This document shows positions 1-8,525 of a stretch of 64,000 nt of DNA, in pieces (position 1 is the stretch's first letter; the number at the start of each line of letters is the position of its first letter). Made by a program: the position numbers and the translations under genes. A model generated the notes under the pieces. That model was given only the letters and a program-made list of their open reading frames with translations, did not search any database and was not told where the DNA came from. Source of the stretch: Planctomycetota bacterium (GTDB taxonomy: Bacteria > Planctomycetota > UBA8742 > UBA2392); contig JACKIE010000010.1 of assembly GCA_020638635.1 (NCBI GenBank), positions 1 to 64,000 of the forward strand, in the 5' to 3' direction.

Positions 1-17
1 AAGCCGTAGGCCACGTG

Positions 18-3000
18 CTACTCCCCTTCGCCGGGCAGGCGCCGGCGCATGTCGGCGATGCGCTTCGCCAGGTCGTTCTCACGCGAGATCCATTCGCCGG
101 AACGCAGCTCCGCCGGCAGGTCCGGGCCGCGCAACCAGTTCTTTTCGTCCGGGCTCAGAATCCGGGTCAGCAGCTTGCCTTCCACCAGGTCCAGCAGCTC
201 CCGCACCTGTCGCGCGCGGTCGCCGGCGATGTTGCGCAGGTTCTGCTTATTGAGGTCGTCCATCTCGTTGAGCAGGATTGCGGCCACGTCCAGCATCCGT
301 TCCTTGGCTTCGATGCCGCGCAGGCAGCGCGGATAGTTGGCCACCACCGCCCGCAGCTTGACCATGCCCTGCACGTACTGGCCGCTGTCCAGGAAGTCAC
401 GCGCGCTGACCATGTAGGACTCGCTCTCGCGCTGCTCGATCTCGACTTCCAGTGCGAACAGCGATTTCCGGGCGACCTTGGCCAGCGCCTCGAAGGAGTC
501 AGCCAGGTCGATCAGTTCCCGCAGCGCGTCGCGCGCCTGCGCCGCGGAGTCCTTGGTGCGCGGCAGCATGTTGTCGCCGATCGCCAGGCGCAGCATCGGC
601 ATTGCGTCGCGGTTCCAGCGGTCGCTGGCGGCGCGCAACTTGTCGGCCGAGGCAATCGCCTCTTCCATGGCCGCGCGATAAAGCTGCTCGTTGCGCGTCA
701 GTTGCGGCACGTTGATGCCATCGCGCAACTCGATCAACCGCAGGCTGTAGTGCTTGCTGGCAGCATCGATCGCCAGGGCCGCCGAGGCGACTTCCTGCTG
801 GTTGTAAAGGTAGTCCCGGAAGATGCCGAGCGCGCGGTCCACCCGGTCCATCTGGTCTTCACCCGGCTGCACGGCGGCGACCAGGCTCGCCTGCTCCTGC
901 AGTTCGTCGAGACCCCCGCCGCGCTTGAATCCCAGCGAAAGCGCTCCTTGTTGCGTAATCATCAGCTCGCGGCCGGCCGGGTGCTGAAACGCGGACGCGC
1001 CCGGCAGGCCGCCCTCGCCCGCGATGATTCGGTTGCCGGTTCCGGTGTCGGCCGACAGCAATATCGCGAACTCGCCGCGTGTGTCGCGCCCGGTACCGAT
1101 TTCCATCGTGTAGGCGGCGGGCTGGGCATCGGGCTTCTCGAAGCGCACCAGCTCGGCCGGCGCCCAGGCCGGCGTGGCGAGCACGTGAAGCGAAACGTAG
1201 CGAGCGGCCCTGTCCAGCGTACCCTCCACGGCCTGCACGGAGGCCTCCAGCACCGGGACGCCGCCGCGGCTGCCGAGTTGCAACGTGAGCTGCACCGGCT
1301 GCGCGGCAAGCGGATCGAAGTACCGGTACTTCACGTTCAGCATGTTGTCCGTGCGCTGGACTTCGGGTTTTGCCACCAGCATTTCCAGCACCTGCAGCGG
1401 GTCGCGACGCTGCTGCGCCTGGAACAACACGATGCGTCCGCCGCGCAGGTACACGCCGTCCGGGCCGTTCAGAGAGATGTCGCCGCGATCGTCGATCTGC
1501 CAGTTCATGCCCCCGCCGGCTCCGATGCTCTGGGGTGCGAACCAGTTTTCCGCGGCGGCTTCGGCGCTGACCGTCACCTCGTCGAACGCTACGCTGCCCT
1601 GGGCGCCGCACATGCCCAGCGCCACGGCAAACAGCTTGGCGCCGGCCGGTGCGGAAGCGCTGCCCGCAAGCTCGACCCACTCCGGCATGCGCGTGCGCGC
1701 GGTCAGCGGCGTGACCAGCATCGGCGCGGAGTCCCGTTTGCTGGCGTACCAGAACACCGAGACCAGCGCCGAGCCGAAGCGCTCGGCGGATGCTTCGCCG
1801 TTCAAGGCGAACACGCTGACCTTCACGCCGCCCGCGGGCGCCTCCATGCGCTCGCTGACCACGAAGCTTGCTTCGTTGGCGGGGCCGAAGCGTGAAATCT
1901 GCATGGCATAGCGTCCGCCCCTGGCGCCTTCTACCAGGTTGAAGCTGTCCGTGCCGCTTACCACGTAGTTCCAGCCCGTGGCGTAGCCCCCTTCGTCCAC
2001 GTCGTCGAAGCTGGGATTGGTCGCAAGCAGGCCGCCATCCCGCGAGGGCGGGTAGCCTCCTTCGCCGCCTCCGCCCGCCGTGCCGTCGTCCTTCAGCATG
2101 GTCCAGGCCGAGAACAGGATCGCGCCGGCTACGGCCACCACCACGATGATCTCGACCACCGCGAAGACACCGCCGCCGCCGGACTTGAACTTGATCTCCT
2201 GGCTGAGCGCAGCCTTGTCGTCATCTTCATTCAGCGCCGCCTGCTCGGCGGGCGTAGCCATGATGGTGGCGGGCTGGTCCGGCTCATCAAGGTCGGCGCT
2301 TTCGCCCGCCTGCCCGGGCGGTTTGAGCCGCGCCTGTATGTCGGCTGCCGCGATGGCCGGCGCCGTACGGCCGCTGCTTACATCGTCACGACCCTGCAGC
2401 TGGAACTTGAACAGCTGCTGGCCCAGCAGCACCTTCATGCCGGGCTTCAGCACCACCGGGCCGGTAATTTTTTCGCCGTTGACGACGACGCCGTTGGTGC
2501 TGCCCAGATCCTCGAGCACGTAGTCCATGCCGTCGCGCCGTATGTGGGCGTGATGGCCCGATGCCTTGCCGTCGTTTTCAAGGCAGAGCTGGGTGTCGTG
2601 CTTGCGCCCGATCACGAACGGGTCCACGGTGATCGGGTGGATCTTGTCCAGCAGGGTACCCTTCACCAGCACCAGTGCCGCAGGCGCGACAACGGTGCGT
2701 GTGCTGTCAGACTTCTCGGCGGTCGGGACGGCCAGGCTTTCGTCGCTGAAGTCGGGTGGAGCTGACTTGGTGGAATGCACGCCGGCCATGACCGTCTTGC
2801 CGCCGGGGCCGCCGACTTCCTCGAACACCATGTCGCAGGTGCCGATGGTGACGACATCGCCCGGCTTGACCAGGGCCTCGCGCACGCGCCTACCATTGAG
2901 GAAGGTGCCGTTCTGGCTTTCGAGGTCAACGACGGACCAGCCGTCGTCACGGGGCTCAAAGCGGCAGTGGGCGCGGGAAAGCCGGTTGTCCTGCACCACC

Positions 3001-3092
3001 ACATTGGCGTGGTTGGCGGAACGCCCGACCGTGACGGCTTCAGCCAGGTCAACCGGCGGGTGCTCGTTCTTTTTGAAGACAATTCGGGGCAT
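18..3092 (-). CDS. Tandem FHA-domain transmembrane protein
   Basis: 1024 residues. Two FHA phosphothreonine-binding domains lie at about residues 18-92 and 155-232; each has the core pattern GRS/GRK, then S-R-A-H or S-G-H-H, then NGT/NGV and a final NG. An acidic linker leads to one membrane span (about 309-331), a Gly-rich stretch, a region resembling a carbohydrate-binding-type beta sandwich (about 350-510), and a helical C-terminus (about 740-1024). The FHA domains would be cytoplasmic and the remaining 690 residues outside the membrane. This suggests a link between protein phosphorylation and an envelope process, but no kinase gene is adjacent. The second FHA has His-His where Arg-x-His is usual, so its binding may be altered. 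The FHA call is firm; the role is unknown. Confidence 0.85.
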   Translation of the reverse strand: MPRIVFKKNEHPPVDLAEAVTVGRSANHANVVVQDNRLSRAHCRFEPRDDGWSVVDLESQNGTFLNGRRVREALVKPGDVVTIGTCDMVFEEVGGPGGKTVMAGVHSTKSAPPDFSDESLAVPTAEKSDSTRTVVAPAALVLVKGTLLDKIHPITVDPFVIGRKHDTQLCLENDGKASGHHAHIRRDGMDYVLEDLGSTNGVVVNGEKITGPVVLKPGMKVLLGQQLFKFQLQGRDDVSSGRTAPAIAAADIQARLKPPGQAGESADLDEPDQPATIMATPAEQAALNEDDDKAALSQEIKFKSGGGGVFAVVEIIVVVAVAGAILFSAWTMLKDDGTAGGGGEGGYPPSRDGGLLATNPSFDDVDEGGYATGWNYVVSGTDSFNLVEGARGGRYAMQISRFGPANEASFVVSERMEAPAGGVKVSVFALNGEASAERFGSALVSVFWYASKRDSAPMLVTPLTARTRMPEWVELAGSASAPAGAKLFAVALGMCGAQGSVAFDEVTVSAEAAAENWFAPQSIGAGGGMNWQIDDRGDISLNGPDGVYLRGGRIVLFQAQQRRDPLQVLEMLVAKPEVQRTDNMLNVKYRYFDPLAAQPVQLTLQLGSRGGVPVLEASVQAVEGTLDRAARYVSLHVLATPAWAPAELVRFEKPDAQPAAYTMEIGTGRDTRGEFAILLSADTGTGNRIIAGEGGLPGASAFQHPAGRELMITQQGALSLGFKRGGGLDELQEQASLVAAVQPGEDQMDRVDRALGIFRDYLYNQQEVASAALAIDAASKHYSLRLIELRDGINVPQLTRNEQLYRAAMEEAIASADKLRAASDRWNRDAMPMLRLAIGDNMLPRTKDSAAQARDALRELIDLADSFEALAKVARKSLFALEVEIEQRESESYMVSARDFLDSGQYVQGMVKLRAVVANYPRCLRGIEAKERMLDVAAILLNEMDDLNKQNLRNIAGDRARQVRELLDLVEGKLLTRILSPDEKNWLRGPDLPAELRSGEWISRENDLAKRIADMRRRLPGEGE

Positions 3093-3304
3093 AGCGCAGG
3101 TCGGACTGCGTCAAGGTCAATACTGCCGGGGGCGTTTTGGCGCAAGTCTACGGGTAATTCCGGTTTGTGACAAGGATGGCGCACCCCTGCCGTTTACCGC
3201 ACCCGCGCAACAAACGGCCATCTAACCCGATCCGCAAAAGGAGGTTGCGCGGAAACCCCCGTTCGAACTCACGGTGAACTAGAATAGGAACGAGGCCCGT
3301 GGTG

Positions 3305-3613
3305 ATGTACTGCTGCAAGCGATGCGCGAGCAAGGAAGGCTTCGGCTTTCTGCCCACTTTCAGTTGCGGCATGTTGCTGGTGGTGCACGGTGGCATCGCT
3401 TCGGCCGCGGCCTCTTTCCTGAGCATTCTGCTCGTGCGCTCGCAGGACAGCGCATGGTGGTGGGCGGCCTGGCCGTTGTTCTTCGTGGTGGGATTCCTGC
3501 TGTCCGTTTGTCTGTTCGAGTTGATCGAGTTCCTGTTGATCCATCTGTTCAAGTGCCCCAGTTGCGGAGCCCGGCGCTGGTCGTGGGGTTTCACCGAGGG
3601 CTTCGGACTGTAA
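3305..3613 (+). CDS. Small two-span membrane protein with split zinc-ribbon cysteines
   Basis: 102 residues from the ATG; two in-frame GTG codons lie directly upstream and could also start it. An N-terminal cysteine cluster (YCCKRC) and a C-terminal CPSC flank two hydrophobic segments (about residues 20-45 and 50-78). Both cysteine pairs would face the same side and could together bind one zinc ion. A weak purine-rich stretch lies upstream. It is divergent from the FHA gene. I do not recognise a family; the hydrophobic profile and paired cysteines argue that it is a real gene. Confidence 0.55.
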   Translation: MYCCKRCASKEGFGFLPTFSCGMLLVVHGGIASAAASFLSILLVRSQDSAWWWAAWPLFFVVGFLLSVCLFELIEFLLIHLFKCPSCGARRWSWGFTEGFGL

Positions 3614-3821
3614 GGCGTGTCGGGCGGCCCCGAGTGTCTGGAAAACCTGCCAGGACACAAACGGCAGCAGCATGAGCCGCAAAAGCGCGAAAGCGCAAAA
3701 CCTGTCGTTTGGCGGTTCTGCGTTTTCGCGGCTGGCAGTTGCGGTACCACGAACTCAGGCTAACGCTACTCGTACCTGCCGTCCTGACGCAGGGGCCGCC
3801 CATTGAATGGTCTGCGCAAAA

Positions 3822-3899
3822 TCAGCCCTGCATGTCGCGCTCTTCGCGGATGGCTTCCAGCTCGGCGATGGCCTCGGGGGCGATCGAGTTCGCCCGGAT
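3822..3899 (-). pseudogene. Remnant of the C-terminus of a nucleotidyltransferase
   Basis: This is a 25-codon open stretch ending in TGA, with an in-frame stop just upstream. Its translation includes EAIAELEAIREERD, which closely parallels EAIAELELLRDATD at the end of the intact nucleotidyltransferase that ends about 60 bases away on the same strand. It is probably the decayed tail of a duplicated or replaced copy. The rest of the gap between 3614 and 3960 holds no convincing gene, only a small hairpin with arms CAGGTA/TACCTG near 3912. Confidence 0.4.
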
Positions 3900-3960
3900 T
3901 CACCAGCTCAGGTACCACTACCTGCGGGGCCCTTGACCTCGAACCGCAAAGTCAGGCGCG

Positions 3961-4446
3961 TCACTGCTGGCGGTCGGTCGCATCGCGAAGAAGTTCGAGT
4001 TCCGCGATGGCTTCAAAGTCCTTGGGTCTGCCTGCGGTCCTCTTCAAGTGAATCAATGTATCAAGATCCACGAAGCGGCATGACGCGCCGTGAACTGCTT
4101 GAAGCGTAGAGTGGGGCAGCAGGGCGTCGTAGTCTCCGCCGCCTGCGATGTCGCCGATCAGAACGAGTAGCCCAAAGTCCGTGCAGAGTGTGAAGTTCAA
4201 CCCGGCCTTTAGAGTCTGAACATCGAAGTTGAAGGGCAGGCCTGGCGGAGCGCCACGGAGGGACGGGTGGAGCGGCCCCAGGGCGGCAACCAGCCGGGCG
4301 AGGTTCTGTGGTGTACGCCGATAGACAACGTCCAAGTCGAAGGTGGCGCGGGGCGAGCCATGCGCTGCGGCGGCAACACCGCCAACAACGATGAACTCGA
4401 TACCGGACTCCGCCAAGACGGACAGAACTCTCCGAAAGTCAGTCAT
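3961..4446 (-). CDS. Nucleotidyltransferase-fold protein of a toxin-antitoxin-like pair
   Basis: 161 residues. The motif GGVAAAAHGSPRATFDLDVV (about residues 22-41) is the Gly-Gly and Asp-x-Asp core of the minimal nucleotidyltransferase superfamily, related to AbiEii and MNT proteins. The helical C-terminus contains the usual L-K-R-T-x-G-R-x-K-D. The start codon overlaps the stop of the small upstream gene (ATGA), so the two are translationally coupled. Similar two-gene units are widespread in bacteria and are inferred to be toxin-antitoxin-like or nucleotide-transfer modules. Which member would be toxic cannot be told from sequence. Confidence 0.75.
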   Translation of the reverse strand: MTDFRRVLSVLAESGIEFIVVGGVAAAAHGSPRATFDLDVVYRRTPQNLARLVAALGPLHPSLRGAPPGLPFNFDVQTLKAGLNFTLCTDFGLLVLIGDIAGGGDYDALLPHSTLQAVHGASCRFVDLDTLIHLKRTAGRPKDFEAIAELELLRDATDRQQ

Positions 4447-4640
4447 ACTTTGGCGCTCTTGGCTGCTCGAACGCTGGAGCGGAGTTCTTCGGCAAGTTCG
4501 ATAAAACTGGCAAGGCGGTCCAGTCGCTGTTCGACCGTGAGCTTCAGGCCCTCGAGCAGCAGTCCCAAGTCAACGTCCTTCTTGTAGACGTCGATGATGT
4601 CGTCGATCGAGGAGCGCTCGCGTGTCCTCTGCGGGGCCAT
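4443..4640 (-). CDS. Small partner protein of the nucleotidyltransferase
   Basis: 65 residues, mostly helical and charged, with the segment IIDVYKKDVDLGLLLEGLKL followed by a TVEQRLDRLASFIELAEELR-like stretch. From memory, this type of small protein commonly precedes nucleotidyltransferases of the neighbouring kind. The stop overlaps the start of the next gene by ATGA. Candidate antitoxin or activator of the pair; no DNA-binding motif is evident. Confidence 0.65.
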   Translation of the reverse strand: MAPQRTRERSSIDDIIDVYKKDVDLGLLLEGLKLTVEQRLDRLASFIELAEELRSSVRAAKSAKV

Positions 4641-4782
4641 GGGCCTACCCTCCGGCTACATGCTACCAGCCGCCCTGAACCGCGTCACTTGCGGGATTGG
4701 CCGGGCCGCCCCGGAAATGTCGCACCCACTTGTATGCTTTTTCGCGTGGCTCAATGGCGGGCCGAAACCAACGAGGTGCAAG

Positions 4783-5160
4783 ATGGGAAGAAAGTCGAGA
4801 AACAAACGCATGCGCAGGCTGCTGCGGCCGGCCGCGAACCCCGGCCGGCGCGCGGAGCCGCGGGTCTCCACGGCGCGGGCCAAGGTGAAGCGGCTGCTGG
4901 AGGCCATGGTGGACGCGGCCACGGAAGACCTGGCCAGCGGGGCCGAGAAGCCGCGCGTCAGCTACGGCCAGGCCCTGCGCGCCGGCGAGCTGCTGGTGCG
5001 CTACGAAGCCGAGGAAGCGGCCGAGCAGGAAGAGCCGGCGGAGGTTGAAGCGCAGGATGAAGCCACGGAAGTTGAAGCGCCGGATGAATGGCCGGAAGCG
5101 GAACACGCCGCGCCGGCCGGCGCAGAAAGCGAGGCGGCGCCCAGCGCCCGCACCGGGTAA
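4783..5160 (+). CDS. Hypothetical protein, basic N-terminus and acidic C-terminus
   Basis: 125 residues. The ATG follows GAGGTG at about five bases. The first 45 residues are very basic (RKSRNKRMRRLL), the middle (about 40-88) is helical, and the end is a repetitive acidic Glu/Ala tail. No family is recognised. The low-complexity tail and high charge suggest a nucleic-acid-associated or chaperone-like small protein, but this is only a guess. Downstream lies a hairpin with arms near 5186 and 5212 that is shared with the convergent icd gene. Confidence 0.5.
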   Translation: MGRKSRNKRMRRLLRPAANPGRRAEPRVSTARAKVKRLLEAMVDAATEDLASGAEKPRVSYGQALRAGELLVRYEAEEAAEQEEPAEVEAQDEATEVEAPDEWPEAEHAAPAGAESEAAPSARTG

Positions 5161-5185
5161 AGCGCCTGGCTCATTGACAAATGAA

Positions 5186-5270
5186 CCAGGGCCGGCTTGG
5201 CCGACCCTGGGGTGAGTTGATCGAATCCGCCTTCGCCAAGGCTTCGGCGGATGATGCGCTTCGCGCATCA
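5186..5270. terminator. Hairpins between convergent genes, with repeat
   Basis: There are three elements. A CCAGGG...CCCTGG hairpin starts near 5187. A partial palindrome carries CGCCTTCGCCAAGGC (5228-5253) and recurs at 16145 and 35672. A perfect TGATGCGC/GCGCATCA hairpin (5252-5270) contains the icd stop codon. No long T tract is present, so termination is plausible but not proven. Confidence 0.4.
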
Positions 5271-6542
5271 CATCTGGCCGATCATGGCGTCGCCGAACTC
5301 GGCCGTGCCGAGCTTGGTTGCGCCGGGGATCTGGCGCTCGAAGTCGTAGGTCACGGTCTTGGCGCGGATGGCGCCCTGCAGGCCCTTGTAGACCAGGTCG
5401 CGGGCTTCGGTCCAGCCCATCCACTCGAACATCATCGCGCCGGACAGCACCACTGCGCCCGGGTTGATCACGTTCTTGTCGGCGTACTTGGGCGCCGTGC
5501 CGTGGGTGGCCTCGAAGATCGCGGCGCTGTCGCCGATGTTCGCGCCCGGCGCGATGCCCAGGCCGCCAACCTGCGCCGCCGCGGCGTCGCTCAGGTAGTC
5601 GCCGTTCAGGTTCATGGTCACCAGCATGCGGTACTCGGCCGGGCGCAGCAGGATCTGCTGGAAGGCGCTGTCCGCGATGCGGTCTTTGACCAGGATCTTG
5701 CCGGCCGGCATCTTGCCGTCGTGCTTGGACCACAGCTCGTCCTCGGTGACGACCTGGTCGCGGAACTCGGTGGTCGCGAGTTCGTAGCACCAGTCACGGA
5801 AGGCGCCTTCCGTGTACTTCATGATGTTGCCCTTGTGGATGATCGCCACGTCGGGGATGTTGTGCTTGATGGCGTAACGCATGGCGCGCCGCATGTGGCG
5901 CTGGCTCTTGAACTTGGTAACGGGCTTGATGCCGATGCCCGCGCCCTCCGGCAGCTTCTTGTTCTTGGTGGAGGGATCGCCCGTCAGCACGGCGTTCAGG
6001 GCCTCGATCACCTTCTTGGCTTCCGGGGTGTCGGCTTTCCACTCGATGCCGGAGTACACGTCCTCGGTGTTCTCGCGGAAGATGATGATGTTGACGTCCT
6101 TGGGGTCCTTCATGGGGCTCGGCACGCCCTCGAAGTAGCGCACCGGGCGCTGGCACGAGTACAGGTCAAGCAACTGGCGCAGCGCCACGTTCAGGCTGCG
6201 GATGCCGCCGCCGACCGGGGTGGTCAGCGGGCCCTTGATCGCGACGCCGAAGTACTTGATGGCCTCAAGCGTGTCGTCGGGCAGCCAGGTGCTGTACTTT
6301 TCGTTGGCCTTTTCGCCGGCGTAGACTTCGAACCAGTGCACCTTGCGCTTGCCGCCGTAGGCCTTCTGGATCGCCGCGTCGAACACGCGCACGGAGGCCT
6401 TCCAGATGTCGCGGCCGGTGCCGTCGCCCTCGATGTAGGGAATGACGGGGTTGTCGGGAACGATGGGTTCGCCGTCTTTGAAGGTAATGCGCTGGCCTTC
6501 GGCAGGCGCCTTGAGGTCCTTGAACTTCGGTGCGTCGGTCAT
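5268..6542 (-). CDS. icd: Isocitrate dehydrogenase (NADP+)
   Basis: 424 residues, start MTDAPKFKDL chosen because it fits the family; the open frame extends further upstream without support. It catalyses oxidative decarboxylation of isocitrate to 2-oxoglutarate in the TCA cycle. It aligns along its length with the E. coli-type enzyme: GDGTGRDIW near the N-terminus, SLNVALRQ containing the serine that IDH kinase phosphorylates in E. coli, the metal/substrate region MNLNGDYLSDAAAAQVGG, and GTAPKY plus TYDFER. The Lys-Tyr and Tyr/Arg positions in the last two motifs are those associated with NADP rather than NAD. Single gene with convergent and repeat-filled surroundings. Confidence 0.95.
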   Translation of the reverse strand: MTDAPKFKDLKAPAEGQRITFKDGEPIVPDNPVIPYIEGDGTGRDIWKASVRVFDAAIQKAYGGKRKVHWFEVYAGEKANEKYSTWLPDDTLEAIKYFGVAIKGPLTTPVGGGIRSLNVALRQLLDLYSCQRPVRYFEGVPSPMKDPKDVNIIIFRENTEDVYSGIEWKADTPEAKKVIEALNAVLTGDPSTKNKKLPEGAGIGIKPVTKFKSQRHMRRAMRYAIKHNIPDVAIIHKGNIMKYTEGAFRDWCYELATTEFRDQVVTEDELWSKHDGKMPAGKILVKDRIADSAFQQILLRPAEYRMLVTMNLNGDYLSDAAAAQVGGLGIAPGANIGDSAAIFEATHGTAPKYADKNVINPGAVVLSGAMMFEWMGWTEARDLVYKGLQGAIRAKTVTYDFERQIPGATKLGTAEFGDAMIGQM

Positions 6543-7322
6543 TGCGTGCCCTCGCGAGTCGAAAATTGCGGACCGGCATGTTAGAGGCGCAGTGAAAGGA
6601 ATCAACGAGCGGTTTGCAGCGGATTCAAACGCGGACTGGTGTCACATCAGGCAGCAGGCGTCAGGCGACAGGAGGCAGTCAACGCCAAGGTGACAGGGAA
6701 CGCCACGGCCTTTGCGTTGCTTGACAATCGGTCGGCCAAACCGCGCGCAACAAGAACCAAGCCGTGGCGCGTCTTGGCGTCCTGGCGTTGTTTCCCCATT
6801 CATCTTCGCGAGTGGCGGGCAGACCACGACCGACACCTCGCGCCTTAGCGCCCCCGCGTGATCTCCTGTTGTTTGCTTTTCGTGGATTCGACGACAGGGA
6901 CAGTCCCCTGCGGGGACAGTCCCTTCACCCAGTGGCGCGGACACTCTTGTCCGCGCTTTCAAAATACTACTGCTTAGGCCACGCGGAGGCGCAAAGGCGC
7001 GAAGAAATGTTTTGTAGCTAGCGAGATTCGCGCCAACTCGGTCCGGCAAGCAACGCCAGGCCGCCAGGGAACGCCACGATACTCGCGTTGATTGAACGTC
7101 CATCGGCCAATCCGCGTGCAACAAGAACCAGGCCGTGGCGCAGCTTGGCGTCCTGGCGTTGTTTCCCCGCAACCTGATCACAGACCGCGTTCAGTGCCCG
7201 CTGGACTCTTCGCGCCCCCGCGCCTCCGCGTGGCCATCTGTTGTTTGCTTTTCGTGGATTCGACGACAGGGACAGTCCCCTGCGGGGACAGTCCCTTCAC
7301 CCGGTGGGGCGGCACGTATCCG
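6543..7322. repeat. Repeat-filled 780-bp intergenic region
   Basis: No credible gene is present; open frames here read through repeats. It holds two related imperfect palindromes (about 6681-6796 and 7051-7168; ends AACGCCA/TGGCGTT). It also holds a perfectly duplicated 65-base block (6866-6930 and 7238-7302) containing GGGACAGTCCCC motifs. A hairpin GCGCGGACA/TGTCCGCGC lies at about 6933. Longer arms beginning GGCCACGCGGAGGCGC (near 6977) and ending GCGCCTCCGCGTGGCC (near 7234) bracket the second palindrome. Related sequence recurs near 10515 and at 51690-52400. Confidence 0.75.
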
Positions 7323-8525
7323 CTACTCGAAGCGCAGGGCTTCCACCGGGTCTAACCCGGCGGCGTGTCTGGCGGGCCAGACTCCGAACATCACCCCGGT
7401 GAAAAAGCTTACTGCCAGCGCCAGCACCACCGCGTAGGCAGGCAGCACGAAATCCACCTGTGCCCAGCCTGCCAGCAGCACGCCGCCCACGATGCCCGCC
7501 GCGCCGCCCGCCACACCGCCGATCATCGACACCACCACGGCCTCGATCAGAAACTGCAGCAGCACGTCGCGCCGCCTGGCGCCCACCGCCATGCGCACGC
7601 CGATCTCGCGGGTGCGCTCGCGCACGCTGACCAGCATGATGTTCATGATCCCGATCCCGCCCACCAGCAGCGAAACCGCCGCCACGGCCGCGAGAAAGGC
7701 GGTGAAGGTGGTGGTCACCTCGCTGACGGCCTCCAGCATCTCCTTGGTGGACATCACGTTGAAGTCCGACTCGCTGCCCGGCAGCAGCCTGTGGCGTTGG
7801 CGCAGGATGCGCTCGATGTCGGCCTGAACGGGCTCGACCCAGTCGTCGCCCGCGACCTCCACCGTGATGCCGCTCAGGTAATCCTGCCCGAACACCGTGG
7901 CCTGGTGCGTGCTGATCGGGATGAAGGTCTGGTCGTCCGGGCTCACGAACGAGCTGCCCACGGCCGCCAGCACGCCGATCACCTCAAAGCCCAGGCCCTT
8001 CAGCTGGATGCGCTTGCCCACCGGGTCCAGGTTGCCGAACAGCTCAAGCGCGACCTCTGAGCCCAGCACAGCCACGCGCCGGCGGCCGTCGATGTGCCCG
8101 GCGCTGAGGGCTTGGCCGCGCTGCAGCTCGAGGTTGTTGATCGCGAAATACTCCGGCGTGGTGCCGATCACCGTGGTGTTGCGGTTGGCGGCCAGGTACT
8201 TGGCTTGCGCGCCACCCGTGGCCATGGGCGCCACGCGCACCACGCCGCTGATCACCCGCAGCGCCTCGGCGTCGGCGTTCTCGAGCGTCTGCACCGCGCC
8301 GCTGCGCACGGGGCCCTGGCGGCGCTGCCCCGGCCGTATGCTGAGGTTATTCGCGCCCATTGAGGAGATGCGGCCCTCGATGCTTTCGCGCGCCCCTTCG
8401 CCCAGGCTCAGCATCGTCACCACGGCCGCCACGCCGATCACGATGCCGAGCATGGTCAGAGCCGTGCGCAGCTTGTTCGAAAGCAGCGCGCGCAGTGCGG
8501 CCGCCAGTGTCTGCCACAGCGACAT
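7323..8525 (-). CDS. MacB/FtsX-type ABC transporter permease
   Basis: 400 residues: one N-terminal membrane span (about 20-42), a periplasmic MacB core domain (about 45-240) and three C-terminal spans forming the FtsX domain, with the conserved GIGIMNIMLVSVRERTREIG between them. Such permeases couple cytoplasmic ATP hydrolysis to movement of periplasmic or membrane-embedded substrates (macrolides, lipoproteins, peptides). It is the last gene of a three-gene operon, overlapping the ATPase gene by TGATG. Substrate is unknown. Confidence 0.9.
   Translation of the reverse strand: MSLWQTLAAALRALLSNKLRTALTMLGIVIGVAAVVTMLSLGEGARESIEGRISSMGANNLSIRPGQRRQGPVRSGAVQTLENADAEALRVISGVVRVAPMATGGAQAKYLAANRNTTVIGTTPEYFAINNLELQRGQALSAGHIDGRRRVAVLGSEVALELFGNLDPVGKRIQLKGLGFEVIGVLAAVGSSFVSPDDQTFIPISTHQATVFGQDYLSGITVEVAGDDWVEPVQADIERILRQRHRLLPGSESDFNVMSTKEMLEAVSEVTTTFTAFLAAVAAVSLLVGGIGIMNIMLVSVRERTREIGVRMAVGARRRDVLLQFLIEAVVVSMIGGVAGGAAGIVGGVLLAGWAQVDFVLPAYAVVLALAVSFFTGVMFGVWPARHAAGLDPVEALRFE

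Noticed and set aside
15..1895. Long open frame opposite the FHA gene
   Set aside because: Shadow frame caused by high GC; composition is Ala/Arg/His-rich without domains, while the opposite strand encodes clear FHA domains.
6642..7181. 179-codon open frame in the intergenic region
   Set aside because: It reads through duplicated palindromic repeats and has no start signal or protein-like pattern.
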